Below are positions 9,171 to 15,244 of a stretch of 23,744 nucleotides of DNA, piece by piece; position 1 is the first letter of the stretch, and every line of letters starts with the position of its first letter. The stretch is from Clostridia bacterium (GTDB lineage Bacteria > Bacillota > Clostridia > Oscillospirales > Acutalibacteraceae). The notes beneath the pieces are model-generated. The model ran no database searches, was not told the origin of the DNA, and saw nothing but the letters and a program-made list of their open reading frames with translations. The stretch is from positions 1 to 23,744 of the forward strand of contig CAAFXF010000113.1 of the NCBI GenBank assembly GCA_900766895.1. The letters run 5' to 3'. Position numbers and translations under genes: made by a program.

Positions 9171-9225
9171 AGTAAAAAAATATTTCCCGACGACCAATTT
9201 AATTGTTGATTGTCGGGATTTTACA
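9171..9225 (-). repeat. Copy B of the duplicated hairpin/promoter element
   Basis: The arms CCCGACGACC (9185-9194) and TTGTCGGG (9210-9217) form a hairpin. The flanks match those of the element at 1104-1160: TGTAAAATCCCGACA on one side, TCGTCGGGA followed by an A/T tract and TTTTTACT on the other, then TTTAAGAT (9164-9157) near the -10 box. The central loop differs and the stem is kept. No minus-strand gene clearly ends just before it, so a simple terminator role is less obvious here than for copy A. It may be an operator for the AraC regulator. Confidence 0.6.
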
Positions 9226-9392
9226 ATTTTACTGTTTGTGTTTCGAATTTTTAAGAAAGCACAAATATAAGCTACTATTACCTGTGCTTCAAAGAGCTAC
9301 CGTCGGTGTTAAACACCGAAAAGATTTATTATTGGTTTGGACATTAAAACGCTCTTGTGGTATGTATTTGTACTGCAAGGGAGTTGATATTT
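9226..9392. other. Non-coding stretch with two small inverted repeats
   Basis: No gene with a ribosome site is visible. It holds TCGGTGT-TAA-ACACCGA at 9303-9319 (7-bp perfect stem) and a longer-spaced AAGCACA/TGTGCTT pair (about 9255-9290). A plus-strand frame crossing it (9203-9463) has no ribosome site and overlaps the hairpin element, so it was not accepted as a gene. Confidence 0.4.
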
Positions 9393-9497
9393 ATGAATAT
9401 ACTTCAAAAACTATGGTATGGAAATATCAGACCGAATTTGAACAAAGTGATAATAATTTTTGAAACAGAAAACAAGCTCATACATTTCTCGGCATAA
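9393..9497 (+). pseudogene. Decayed start of a small Clostridia protein (LWYGNI type)
   Basis: An ATG at 9393 preceded by AAGGGAG (9377-9383) opens a 34-codon frame beginning MNILQKLWYGNIRPN. From memory, this opening resembles small (about 90-residue) hypothetical proteins common in Clostridia, of the DUF6809 kind. Here the frame stops after 34 codons, and the neighbouring frame around the middle reads FEQSDNNF. This suggests one or more frameshifts in a once longer gene. A perfect hairpin with modest T-rich tail follows at 9503-9528. It could instead be a genuine very short peptide. Confidence 0.4.
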
Positions 9498-9502
9498 CGA
9501 AA

Positions 9503-9528
9503 GGCTCAAGGAGCAAAATCCTTGAGCC
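9503..9528 (+). terminator. Perfect 10-bp hairpin, probable terminator
   Basis: GGCTCAAGGA (9503-9512) and TCCTTGAGCC (9519-9528) pair perfectly around a 6-base loop, followed by a moderately T-rich stretch. It lies just after the small decayed frame ending at 9497. Confidence 0.6.
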
Positions 9529-9627
9529 AAATTCTTTTCAAATTTTTTCAGTGGGAGTCAAATGGGCGTCAAAATGATAAATTTGAGCGACTTTGTGTTG
9601 TAAATCTTAACAAGTGAAAAATATAGA

Positions 9628-9723
9628 TTATATACATTTATAATGGCACGCTGTGGGGGACTGCGTCCAAACATATTCCGTATTCAAACAAATTGTCAAG
9701 CCAATTTGTAACGAATACTCCAT
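9628..9723 (-). CDS. Short ORF with strong ribosome site, doubtful
   Basis: AAGGAG (9735-9730) lies 6 bases before an ATG at 9723-9721. The frame gives 31 residues, beginning MEYSLQIGLTICLNTEYVW, and runs through the first copy of the tRNA-end repeat (9644-9662) to a TAA. I do not recognise the product. It may be the 5' end of a gene cut off by recombination at the repeat, or a leader-like or chance ORF. Confidence 0.25.
   Translation of the reverse strand: MEYSLQIGLTICLNTEYVWTQSPTACHYKCI
9644..9662. repeat. 19-bp direct repeat, copy 1 (att-like)
   Basis: TGGCACGCTGTGGGGGACT is identical to 9843-9861. On the minus strand it equals the end of a tRNA: the last part of the T-loop, T-stem, acceptor strand, discriminator and CCA. 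Duplicated tRNA 3' ends are the classic footprint of tyrosine-recombinase integration. Confidence 0.6.
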
Positions 9724-9736
9724 ATGTTTCTCCTTT

Positions 9737-9763
9737 CCCCACAAAGCCAAAGGCTTTGCGGGG
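9737..9763. repeat. Strong GC-rich hairpin
   Basis: CCCCACAAAGCC and GGCTTTGCGGGG pair with one mismatch around an AAA loop, in otherwise AT-rich DNA. It lies between the two att-like repeats and just upstream of the minus-strand ribosome site at 9735. It may be a dispersed hairpin repeat or a terminator. Confidence 0.55.
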
Positions 9764-9805
9764 ACCCCGATGAATAGAGGGTTCTCGCACTCCCCGTAAC
9801 ATATA

Positions 9806-9843
9806 AAAATAGCGAAGCAGACAAATGTCCACTTCGCTATTTT
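9806..9843 (-). terminator. Perfect 12-bp hairpin, terminator after the tRNA fragment
   Basis: AAAATAGCGAAG (9806-9817) and CTTCGCTATTTT (9832-9843) are perfectly complementary around a 14-base loop. On the minus strand the hairpin begins exactly at the CCA end of the tRNA-like fragment and ends in a T-run, as expected for a tRNA transcription terminator. Confidence 0.75.
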
Positions 9844-9861
9844 GGCACGCTGTGGGGGACT
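9843..9861. repeat. 19-bp direct repeat, copy 2 (att-like)
   Basis: Identical to 9644-9662, 199 bases away, and lying inside the tRNA 3'-end fragment. The 180 bases between the copies contain two hairpins and a short ORF but no recombinase gene, so any former element has been deleted or is non-autonomous. Confidence 0.6.
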
Positions 9862-9888
9862 CGAACCCTCGAACTACTGGTTCGTAGC
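9843..9888 (-). pseudogene. 3' half of a tRNA (possibly tRNA-Arg), 5' half missing
   Basis: Read on the minus strand, the segment has the exact spacing of a tRNA end: T-stem GAGGG, loop TTCGAGT, 3' T-stem CCCCC, a 7-base acceptor strand ACAGCGT, discriminator G, then CCA at 9845-9843. It is followed at once by a perfect terminator hairpin. CTACGAACCAG upstream would fit an anticodon loop with ACG. No matching D-arm or 5' acceptor strand (ACGCTGT or GCGCTGT) is found; a hairpin lies there instead. The T-stem also carries one A-C mismatch. I read this as a tRNA 3' fragment left by integration, not a working tRNA. Confidence 0.45.
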
Positions 9889-9908
9889 AAAGTCGATAGC
9901 CGTTAAAT

Positions 9909-9936
9909 AAGCCCTAAACAGCAGTGTTTAGGGCTT
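9909..9936 (+). terminator. Perfect 12-bp hairpin with T-tail
   Basis: AAGCCCTAAACA (9909-9920) and TGTTTAGGGCTT (9925-9936) pair perfectly around GCAG and are followed by TTCT on the plus strand. It is a strong Rho-independent terminator in form. No intact plus-strand gene precedes it, which suggests the gene it served has been lost. Confidence 0.65.
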
Positions 9937-10115
9937 TTCTCGTCCAAAATTTCTGCCGAATTTTCACTTGGCGCACTGTTTATACACCCTCGTTCTCCTG
10001 TGTAGCCGTCAAAATAGGCGTCATAATATTGGAGCATTTTAATAAATGAGTAAAAATTATTAGGCTACCGCTGATAAAATTACTTTACAAAAAGAATAGA
10101 TAAGTTCACTGTAAC
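9937..10115. other. Non-coding stretch, no gene seen
   Basis: No convincing coding frame. The segment at 10008-10030 (GTCAAAATAGGCGTCATAAT) is loosely similar to 9557-9578 (GTCAAATGGGCGTCAAAATG), so the area around the att-like repeats may contain further partly duplicated remnants. Confidence 0.4.
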
Positions 10116-10151
10116 AAACACCCTCAACCGATTGCTCGGCTGAGGGTGTTT
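10116..10151 (-). terminator. Terminator hairpin downstream of the truncated gene
   Basis: AAACACCCTCA (10116-10126) and TGAGGGTGTTT (10141-10151) pair perfectly, and the stem continues after one mismatch through CCG/CGG. It lies 16 bases past the stop codon of the remnant at 10167-10370 and probably served that gene. Confidence 0.7.
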
Positions 10152-10166
10152 CAAAAGGGGGTTAAT

Positions 10167-10370
10167 TTATGAAAAATCAAAAGTAAATGTTGTATATACA
10201 GATGCTACGAAATTCACTGTACCGCTGTACTGATATGTTGTATAGTCAACATTAAGAGTTAACTCACTCTTATCTGAATTAAATGAATATGTACCCTTAA
10301 ACCAATCGGTAGCATCAAAATATGTTGTGTCAACATTCAAGCGGAATGTACCGTTTTCAAAAATGACGAG
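10167..10370 (-). pseudogene. C-terminal remnant of a truncated gene
   Basis: The minus strand holds an open frame of about 66 codons ending in TAA at 10169-10167, with no start codon or ribosome site; an in-frame stop (10373-10371) precedes it. The peptide reads ENGTFRLNVDTTYFDATDWF, then KGTYSFNSDKSELTLNVDY, and ends TFTFDFS. The alternating Thr/Tyr/Val pattern suggests a beta-rich extracellular domain. A terminator follows, as expected at a real gene end. The 5' part is gone, and the break falls next to the terminator of the TetR gene, consistent with a deletion junction. I do not recognise the family. Confidence 0.55.
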
Positions 10371-10384
10371 TTATTGAAAAAATA

Positions 10385-10422
10385 AAATCCCGAAGAAACA
10401 AAAATTTGCTCCCTCGGGATTT
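10385..10422 (-). terminator. Rho-independent terminator of the TetR gene
   Basis: AAATCCCGA (10385-10393) and TCGGGATTT (10414-10422) pair perfectly, and G-U pairs extend the stem inward. On the minus strand the hairpin is followed by TTTTATTTTTT, and it lies about 10 bases after the TetR stop codon. Confidence 0.85.
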
Positions 10423-10431
10423 GAATACGGT

Positions 10432-11001
10432 TTATTTAAGGTTTAAATTTACTAACGCACTGTCATTTATTGAGAATAGCAAATTGCAAATTGTGTTTTC
10501 GTCGCTCTCATAATCCGAACGAATCCATTGAATAAGAATTCCCGTGCTGCCGTTTAATATGTATGAATATATATATTGCTCGATTTCAGGGGAAAATGAT
10601 ATATCAAGATTTTCAATAAACTGTGCTATTGTCTGTTGCATAAATCGTGATCTGAAATCAGGGTCGGCAGAATCAATCAGCAAAGTTCTAAACTGCTTAT
10701 CGTTATCCTTGATATATTTCAAAAAGGAGGAAATATATTTGTGTGCACCCAAATCGTTTTCCGCACCGATTTTCTCTAAATGCTCCTTTGTTGACTGTAA
10801 AATTTCATCCTCAAGCTCCTCAAGTAAATCCTTTGGCTCACTGTAATGAGCGTAAAAGGTTGAGCGGTTAAGGTCTGCCCTTTCGCAAAGCTCACGAACT
10901 GAAACCTTATTTACCGAGCCCTTTTCCTTCAATGCGTCCATCAAAGCATTTTTAAGAAGCATTTTTGAAAGCCTTGTTCGCTGGTTATTTTTAGTATTCA
11001 T
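10432..11001 (-). CDS. TetR/AcrR-family transcriptional regulator
   Basis: This 189-residue protein has a typical N-terminal TetR helix-turn-helix at about 12-60. The recognition region reads VSVRELCERADLNRSTFYAH (the family's T/S-FY-x-H signature), and YSEPKDLLEELEDEI follows. The helical C-terminal ligand domain shows no further recognisable motif. The ATG has GGTGG upstream. The gene is divergent from the rhamnoside operon, with 150 bases between, and has its own terminator, so it is very probably the repressor of that operon. Rhamnose operons are normally run by AraC- or DeoR-type regulators. TetR proteins often sense hydrophobic or aromatic compounds; LmrA and QdoR of Bacillus subtilis, for example, respond to flavonoids. 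The ligand here may therefore be an aglycone, which is inference. Confidence 0.92.
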   Translation of the reverse strand: MNTKNNQRTRLSKMLLKNALMDALKEKGSVNKVSVRELCERADLNRSTFYAHYSEPKDLLEELEDEILQSTKEHLEKIGAENDLGAHKYISSFLKYIKDNDKQFRTLLIDSADPDFRSRFMQQTIAQFIENLDISFSPEIEQYIYSYILNGSTGILIQWIRSDYESDENTICNLLFSINDSALVNLNLK

Positions 11002-11036
11002 TATTATTCCACCACTTTTACTTAATTATGTTGGTT

Positions 11037-11086
11037 TTGCATCAATCAATAAGCAAACTGATGATTGTTAATGCAACACACTGTTG
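11037..11086. promoter_or_regulatory. Operator candidates between tetR and the rhamnoside operon
   Basis: Two inverted repeats lie in the divergent region. TTGCAT (11037-11042) mirrors ATGCAA (11071-11076), with flanking CAATCA/TGATTG similarity. A compact CAACA-CAC-TGTTG (11074-11086) sits entirely in the spacer of the plus-strand promoter. The second is well placed for repression by the TetR protein. Confidence 0.5.
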
Positions 11087-11093
11087 TTATAAT
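11065..11093 (+). promoter_or_regulatory. Sigma-A promoter of the rhamnoside operon
   Basis: TTGTTA (11065-11070) and a perfect TATAAT (11088-11093) are separated by exactly 17 bases, about 58 bases before the ATG of the transporter gene. This is the clearest promoter in the window. It should drive the whole operon to the terminator at 21188-21216, since the gaps between genes are at most a few bases. Confidence 0.85.
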
Positions 11094-11151
11094 GAAAGTG
11101 TAATATAAATTCTGCAATTAGTCAAGCAGAAAAAGAGAGGGGATAAATACT

Positions 11152-12618
11152 ATGACAAACAAATTGAATTCTCCGTTTCTTCGAAGCAGAGTAAAAAGTG
11201 ACGATGTTCAAAAGAGCGAAAAGTGGCTGGGCTACCTTTTAGGTCCTGCCGGTGCGTTACTGCTTAACGCCATTCTTGCAAGCTATCTTAATGTTTATTA
11301 CACAGATGTTTTAAAGCTTACAAGTGTGTGGGGCGGTGCATTTCTTGCAGTGTTCCCGATAGTATCAAAAATAGTCGACGCCGTAACAAATATTATTATG
11401 GGTCAGATTATCGACAGAACCAAAACATCTCAGGGCAAGGCAAGACCGTACCTTTTGCTTGCGGCGGTTTTATTGCCTGTAACAGGTGTTCTTCTGTTTA
11501 CAGTTCCCGAGGCATCACAGAATGTTCAGGTAATATGGGTAATGATTTCCTATAACCTTTTCTATTCCTTTGCGTTCACAATTTATAATATGAGCCATAA
11601 TCTTATGGTTCCGCTTTCAACAAGGAATGTTCAGCAGAGGGGTTCGCTTTCCGTATTCAATAACATTTCAAATGTTGCCGCAACAGGAATTATAGTAGCT
11701 CTTTTATTCCCAATGCTCATTATGCCGAAAATCGGTGTAAACAAAGACGCTTGGATAACAGTTATGAGCGTTGTATCAATCCTTGCGCTACCGCTTACGC
11801 TTGTTGAATATTATTTCACCCGCGAAAGAATAACAGAGGAAAATACAGGTGATGACGCAGAAAAGGTACCTCTTAAAACTCAGCTTTTAAGCGTTATTAA
11901 GGATAAATATTGGGTTGTATTATTCCTTTATCTTATTGTTTATCACATCGGTTCAAACCTTAAAAATGTGTCACTCATTTATTTTTGCAACTATGTGCTC
12001 GGTACATACAATGACGGAAAAACACAAACTATGATTTCCGTTATCGGCGGTATTCCTATGGGTATCGGTATGTTTGCAGTGTGGCCTCTTGCAAAGAAAT
12101 TCGGCAAGAGAAATCTTACAATGGCAGGCTTTGTGCTTTATGCCTTAGGCGGTATCATTTGTCTTATCAATCCTCATAATATGGTAGTTGTTCTAATCGG
12201 TCAGTTTATTAAGAATATCGGCGGCCTTCCTTGTGCTTATGTGTTTATGGCTCTTTTTGCAGATGTTCTTGACCATATTGAATGGAAGCACGGATTTAGA
12301 GTTGACGGCCTTTCAACATCAATTTTAACAATCATTATGACAGTTGCCGGCGGTATTTCAAACGGACTTTTGAACCTTATGCTTTCAAAGGCAGGATATG
12401 TTGCACCTGAATTTATCAACGGAGAAACCGTAGCCGCAGTTCAAAATGCCGCAACTCAAAAGGTAATTACATTCGGCTTTTTAGGCTTTGAGGTTATTAC
12501 AGCAGTTATTATGATTGCCCTGCTTGCTTTCCTTAATGTTGAAAAGAATCTTGATAAAGAGCAGGCAGAAATCAAAGCAAGAAAAGGTATCACAGACGAA
12601 ACAGATACAGAGGAGTAA
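11152..12618 (+). CDS. GPH-family (MFS_2) sugar:cation symporter
   Basis: A 488-residue polytopic membrane protein of the glycoside-pentoside-hexuronide family (MelB/XynP type). The family signature in the loop after the second helix is clear: DAVTNIIMGQIIDRTKTSQG followed by KARPYLL. Length and hydrophobic pattern fit 12 membrane segments, with an acidic cytoplasmic tail (DKEQAEIKARKG, ending DETDTEE). The start follows GAGGGG with good spacing. As first gene of the operon, next to a cytoplasmic rhamnosidase, it probably imports an intact rhamnose-containing glycoside or disaccharide with a cation. Free rhamnose is also possible. It is not RhaT, which belongs to another family. Confidence 0.9.
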   Translation: MTNKLNSPFLRSRVKSDDVQKSEKWLGYLLGPAGALLLNAILASYLNVYYTDVLKLTSVWGGAFLAVFPIVSKIVDAVTNIIMGQIIDRTKTSQGKARPYLLLAAVLLPVTGVLLFTVPEASQNVQVIWVMISYNLFYSFAFTIYNMSHNLMVPLSTRNVQQRGSLSVFNNISNVAATGIIVALLFPMLIMPKIGVNKDAWITVMSVVSILALPLTLVEYYFTRERITEENTGDDAEKVPLKTQLLSVIKDKYWVVLFLYLIVYHIGSNLKNVSLIYFCNYVLGTYNDGKTQTMISVIGGIPMGIGMFAVWPLAKKFGKRNLTMAGFVLYALGGIICLINPHNMVVVLIGQFIKNIGGLPCAYVFMALFADVLDHIEWKHGFRVDGLSTSILTIIMTVAGGISNGLLNLMLSKAGYVAPEFINGETVAAVQNAATQKVITFGFLGFEVITAVIMIALLAFLNVEKNLDKEQAEIKARKGITDETDTEE

Positions 12619-12620
12619 AT

Positions 12621-15227
12621 ATGAAAGCAATTAATCTTAAATGTGAATATTTGAAAAATCCTATCGGAATTGATATTGAGAGCCCACGGATTATGTGGAA
12701 TTGTGAGGGCGGTATTAAACAAACTGCCTATCAAGTTGTAACGGACGATTGGGACAGCGGCAAGGTTGAGTCAAGCTCAATGAGATGTCACCTTCCCGTC
12801 AAATTTGAAGCGGGAAAAAGAGTTACATACAAAATCAAATTATGGGATGAAAATAATAACGAGGGTAAATTCAGCGAGGAAGCCTTCTTTGAATACGGAA
12901 TAAAGAATTGGCAGGCTAAATGGATAACGGGTAATTATGAACCCACCCACGCACTTTCCGACAAAAAGAAGAAAATCGGCAATTCGTTTTTCCTGTCGGG
13001 CGTTGATTTTTTAATCAACCAAAAGAAGAATATCACTCCCGAAAGATATCCTGTTGACTGCTTCAAAAAGGATTTTGAAAGTGAAAAGGAAATAGAAAAA
13101 GCAAGGCTTTACATCACCGCCTGCGGAATTTATGAAGCAAGAATAAACGGCAAAAAGGCGGGAAATTTCTGTCTTGCACCGGGTATTACAGACTATACAA
13201 AGCGTGTTCAGTATCAAACTTATGATGTTGCCGATTTAATCAAAAACGGCAACAATGAAATCACCGTTGATTTGGCAGACGGCTGGTACAGAGGCTCTGT
13301 GGGAGCGTGGGGTATCAAGCAGGAATACGGCTATGAAACAAAGTTCATTGCACAGCTTGAAATTACATATTCGGACAACACAAAAAATATTATTGCAACC
13401 GACAACACTTGGCAATGGAGCAGCGACGGTCCTATACGCTTTGCCGACAACAAGGACGGTGAAATTGTTGATGCAAGCAAAAAGCCGACTTATTCAATGA
13501 AAGCAAAGGAAACATCACACAATGTTGTTCCGACAGCTTCAAACAATGTTGCAATCGTTGAAAAGGAACGCTTCAAGCCCGAAATAATTGTAACTCCGAG
13601 CGGTAAAACAATTCTTGATTTTAAGCAGAATTTTGCAGGTTATATTGAATTTAAGTTCAACGCAAAAAAGGGACAGAAAATACTTCTTCGTTTCGGTGAG
13701 CTTCTTGACGAGAACGGCGAATTTACGCAGAAAAATATCCAATGTGTGTACAAGGGCATTGCTTCTCCGCTTCAGCAGGTTGATTACACCTGTGCCGAGG
13801 GCGAAAATCACTATAAAACAAGATTTGCGATTTTCGGCTTTCAGTATGTTCTTGTTGAAACAGATGTGCCTTTTACTGCTGATGATTTTACAGGTATTGC
13901 AGTTTACTCCGATATGGAGCAGACGGGATTTTTTGATAGTTCAAACGAGTTACTCAACAAATTAGTTCACGCTACCGTTTGGTCAACAAAGAGTAACAGT
14001 GCTGATTTGCCTACTGACTGCCCAACCCGTGAACGCCATGGCTGGACAGGTGACGCTCAAATCTTTTTCCCAAGTGCATCATATCTTTTTGACTATGCAA
14101 CATTTTCCAAAAAGTTCTTAAACGATATGTATGATTGGCAAAAGAAAAACGGCAAGCTGCCGCAGATTGCACCACCCGGCGGAATAGATTTCTTTATGAG
14201 TATGATGAACGGTAGTGTCGGTTGGTCGGATGCAGGAATTATCATTCCGTATTATTTTTGGAAGCAGTACGGCGACAGGGATATTCTTGAGGAATACTAC
14301 GATCGTATGAAAAAATATGCCGAGTTTATGATTAGCCGTGTGGGAAAAAACGCGCTTCTTTCAAAGCCACACAAGGTTAAGGGTGAGGATAGAAAATACA
14401 TTGTCAACAAAGGTCAGGCATACGGCGAATGGGCAGAGCCTGAGGATGTATATCCAAATCATTGGACAAATGTTGTTCTGCCCGAAACAGAGGTTTCAAC
14501 AGCTTACACAAGCTTCGTTTTAGGTCTTATGAGTGAAATAGCAAAGGAGCTTAATCACAGCGTTGACGCAAACCGCTACAACGAAATAAGTCGGAAATGT
14601 AAAAAAGCATATCAGGCACTTGTTGAAACAGAAGATTATTCACTTGATACAGACCGTCAGGCACGGCTTGTAAGACCCCTTGCATTTAATTTGCTTAATG
14701 AAAAGCAAACGGAAATTGCAAAGAAAAGGCTTATTGAAGCACTCGATAACTACGGCTGGCGGTTGGGTACGGGCTTTTTGTCAACACCGCTGATTTTAGA
14801 TGTCCTTGCAGATATTAATATTGATTATGCATATAAATTACTCGAAAACGAAGAAATGCCCGGTTGGCTCTTTATGAGCAAAATGGGTGCTACTACCATT
14901 TGGGAATCCTGGGAGGGCACCGAAGCACAGGGCGGTATTGCATCCCTCAATCACTACTCAAAGGGGGCCGTTTGTCAATGGCTGTTCAGTACAATGTGCG
15001 GAATTAATGTTGACGGCGAAAATCATTTTGTTATTTCACCAAAGCCGGGCGGACATTTCACCTTTGCCAAGGCAGAATATAAAAGTGTTTTCGGCACTGT
15101 TAAATCAGGATGGGAAATCAAGGACGGAAAGACTGTTTACTCAGTAGAAATCCCTGTAAATACTACAGCAGATATAATCATAAACGGCGAAAAACAAAAT
15201 GTTGCAGCCGGTAAATATACATTTTAA
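12621..15227 (+). CDS. Alpha-L-rhamnosidase, GH78
   Basis: This 868-residue enzyme hydrolyses terminal alpha-L-rhamnose from glycosides. It opens LKCEYLKNPIGIDIESPRI, a typical GH78 N-terminal Ig-like region. Next come the beta-sandwich (about 150-430; NGKKAGNFCLAPGITDY and LADGWYRGSVG), the (alpha/alpha)6 catalytic domain (about 440-780) and a C-terminal beta domain. The acid motif PTDCPTRERHGWTGD contains Asp466 and Glu471. The base motif GATTIWESWEG contains Glu762, and SLNHYSKGAV follows. The residues required in GH78 are therefore present. There is no signal peptide, so it acts inside the cell on imported substrate. The ATG lies 2 bases after the transporter stop, with GAGGAG overlapping that gene's end, which implies coupling. 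Exact substrate (flavonoid, saponin or oligosaccharide rhamnoside) is open. Confidence 0.95.
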   Translation: MKAINLKCEYLKNPIGIDIESPRIMWNCEGGIKQTAYQVVTDDWDSGKVESSSMRCHLPVKFEAGKRVTYKIKLWDENNNEGKFSEEAFFEYGIKNWQAKWITGNYEPTHALSDKKKKIGNSFFLSGVDFLINQKKNITPERYPVDCFKKDFESEKEIEKARLYITACGIYEARINGKKAGNFCLAPGITDYTKRVQYQTYDVADLIKNGNNEITVDLADGWYRGSVGAWGIKQEYGYETKFIAQLEITYSDNTKNIIATDNTWQWSSDGPIRFADNKDGEIVDASKKPTYSMKAKETSHNVVPTASNNVAIVEKERFKPEIIVTPSGKTILDFKQNFAGYIEFKFNAKKGQKILLRFGELLDENGEFTQKNIQCVYKGIASPLQQVDYTCAEGENHYKTRFAIFGFQYVLVETDVPFTADDFTGIAVYSDMEQTGFFDSSNELLNKLVHATVWSTKSNSADLPTDCPTRERHGWTGDAQIFFPSASYLFDYATFSKKFLNDMYDWQKKNGKLPQIAPPGGIDFFMSMMNGSVGWSDAGIIIPYYFWKQYGDRDILEEYYDRMKKYAEFMISRVGKNALLSKPHKVKGEDRKYIVNKGQAYGEWAEPEDVYPNHWTNVVLPETEVSTAYTSFVLGLMSEIAKELNHSVDANRYNEISRKCKKAYQALVETEDYSLDTDRQARLVRPLAFNLLNEKQTEIAKKRLIEALDNYGWRLGTGFLSTPLILDVLADINIDYAYKLLENEEMPGWLFMSKMGATTIWESWEGTEAQGGIASLNHYSKGAVCQWLFSTMCGINVDGENHFVISPKPGGHFTFAKAEYKSVFGTVKSGWEIKDGKTVYSVEIPVNTTADIIINGEKQNVAAGKYTF

Positions 15228-15244
15228 TTATGGAGGATATGAAA

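Noticed and set aside
9203..9463. Plus-strand 86-codon frame between the glycosidase and the hairpins
   Set aside because: It has no ribosome site, starts inside the duplicated hairpin element and has an implausible composition. The better-supported start in this stretch is in another frame (9393).
9638..9832. Minus-strand 64-codon frame starting MDICLLRYFYML
   Set aside because: It runs through a perfect terminator hairpin, a GC-rich hairpin and the att-like repeat. It has no ribosome site and looks like translated non-coding DNA.
9644..9861. CRISPR-like or tandem repeat array
   Set aside because: There are only two repeat copies, with a 180-base interval and a tRNA-derived sequence; no regular spacing or cas genes.
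9843..9888. Intact tRNA gene
   Set aside because: Only the T-arm, acceptor strand and CCA can be placed. No D-arm or matching 5' acceptor strand exists upstream, and the T-stem has a mismatch.
10005..10030. Possible integrase C-terminus (minus-strand ...MTPILTATQENEGV)
   Set aside because: The resemblance to tyrosine-recombinase tails is only an impression. The frame is short, and no catalytic motif is visible upstream.
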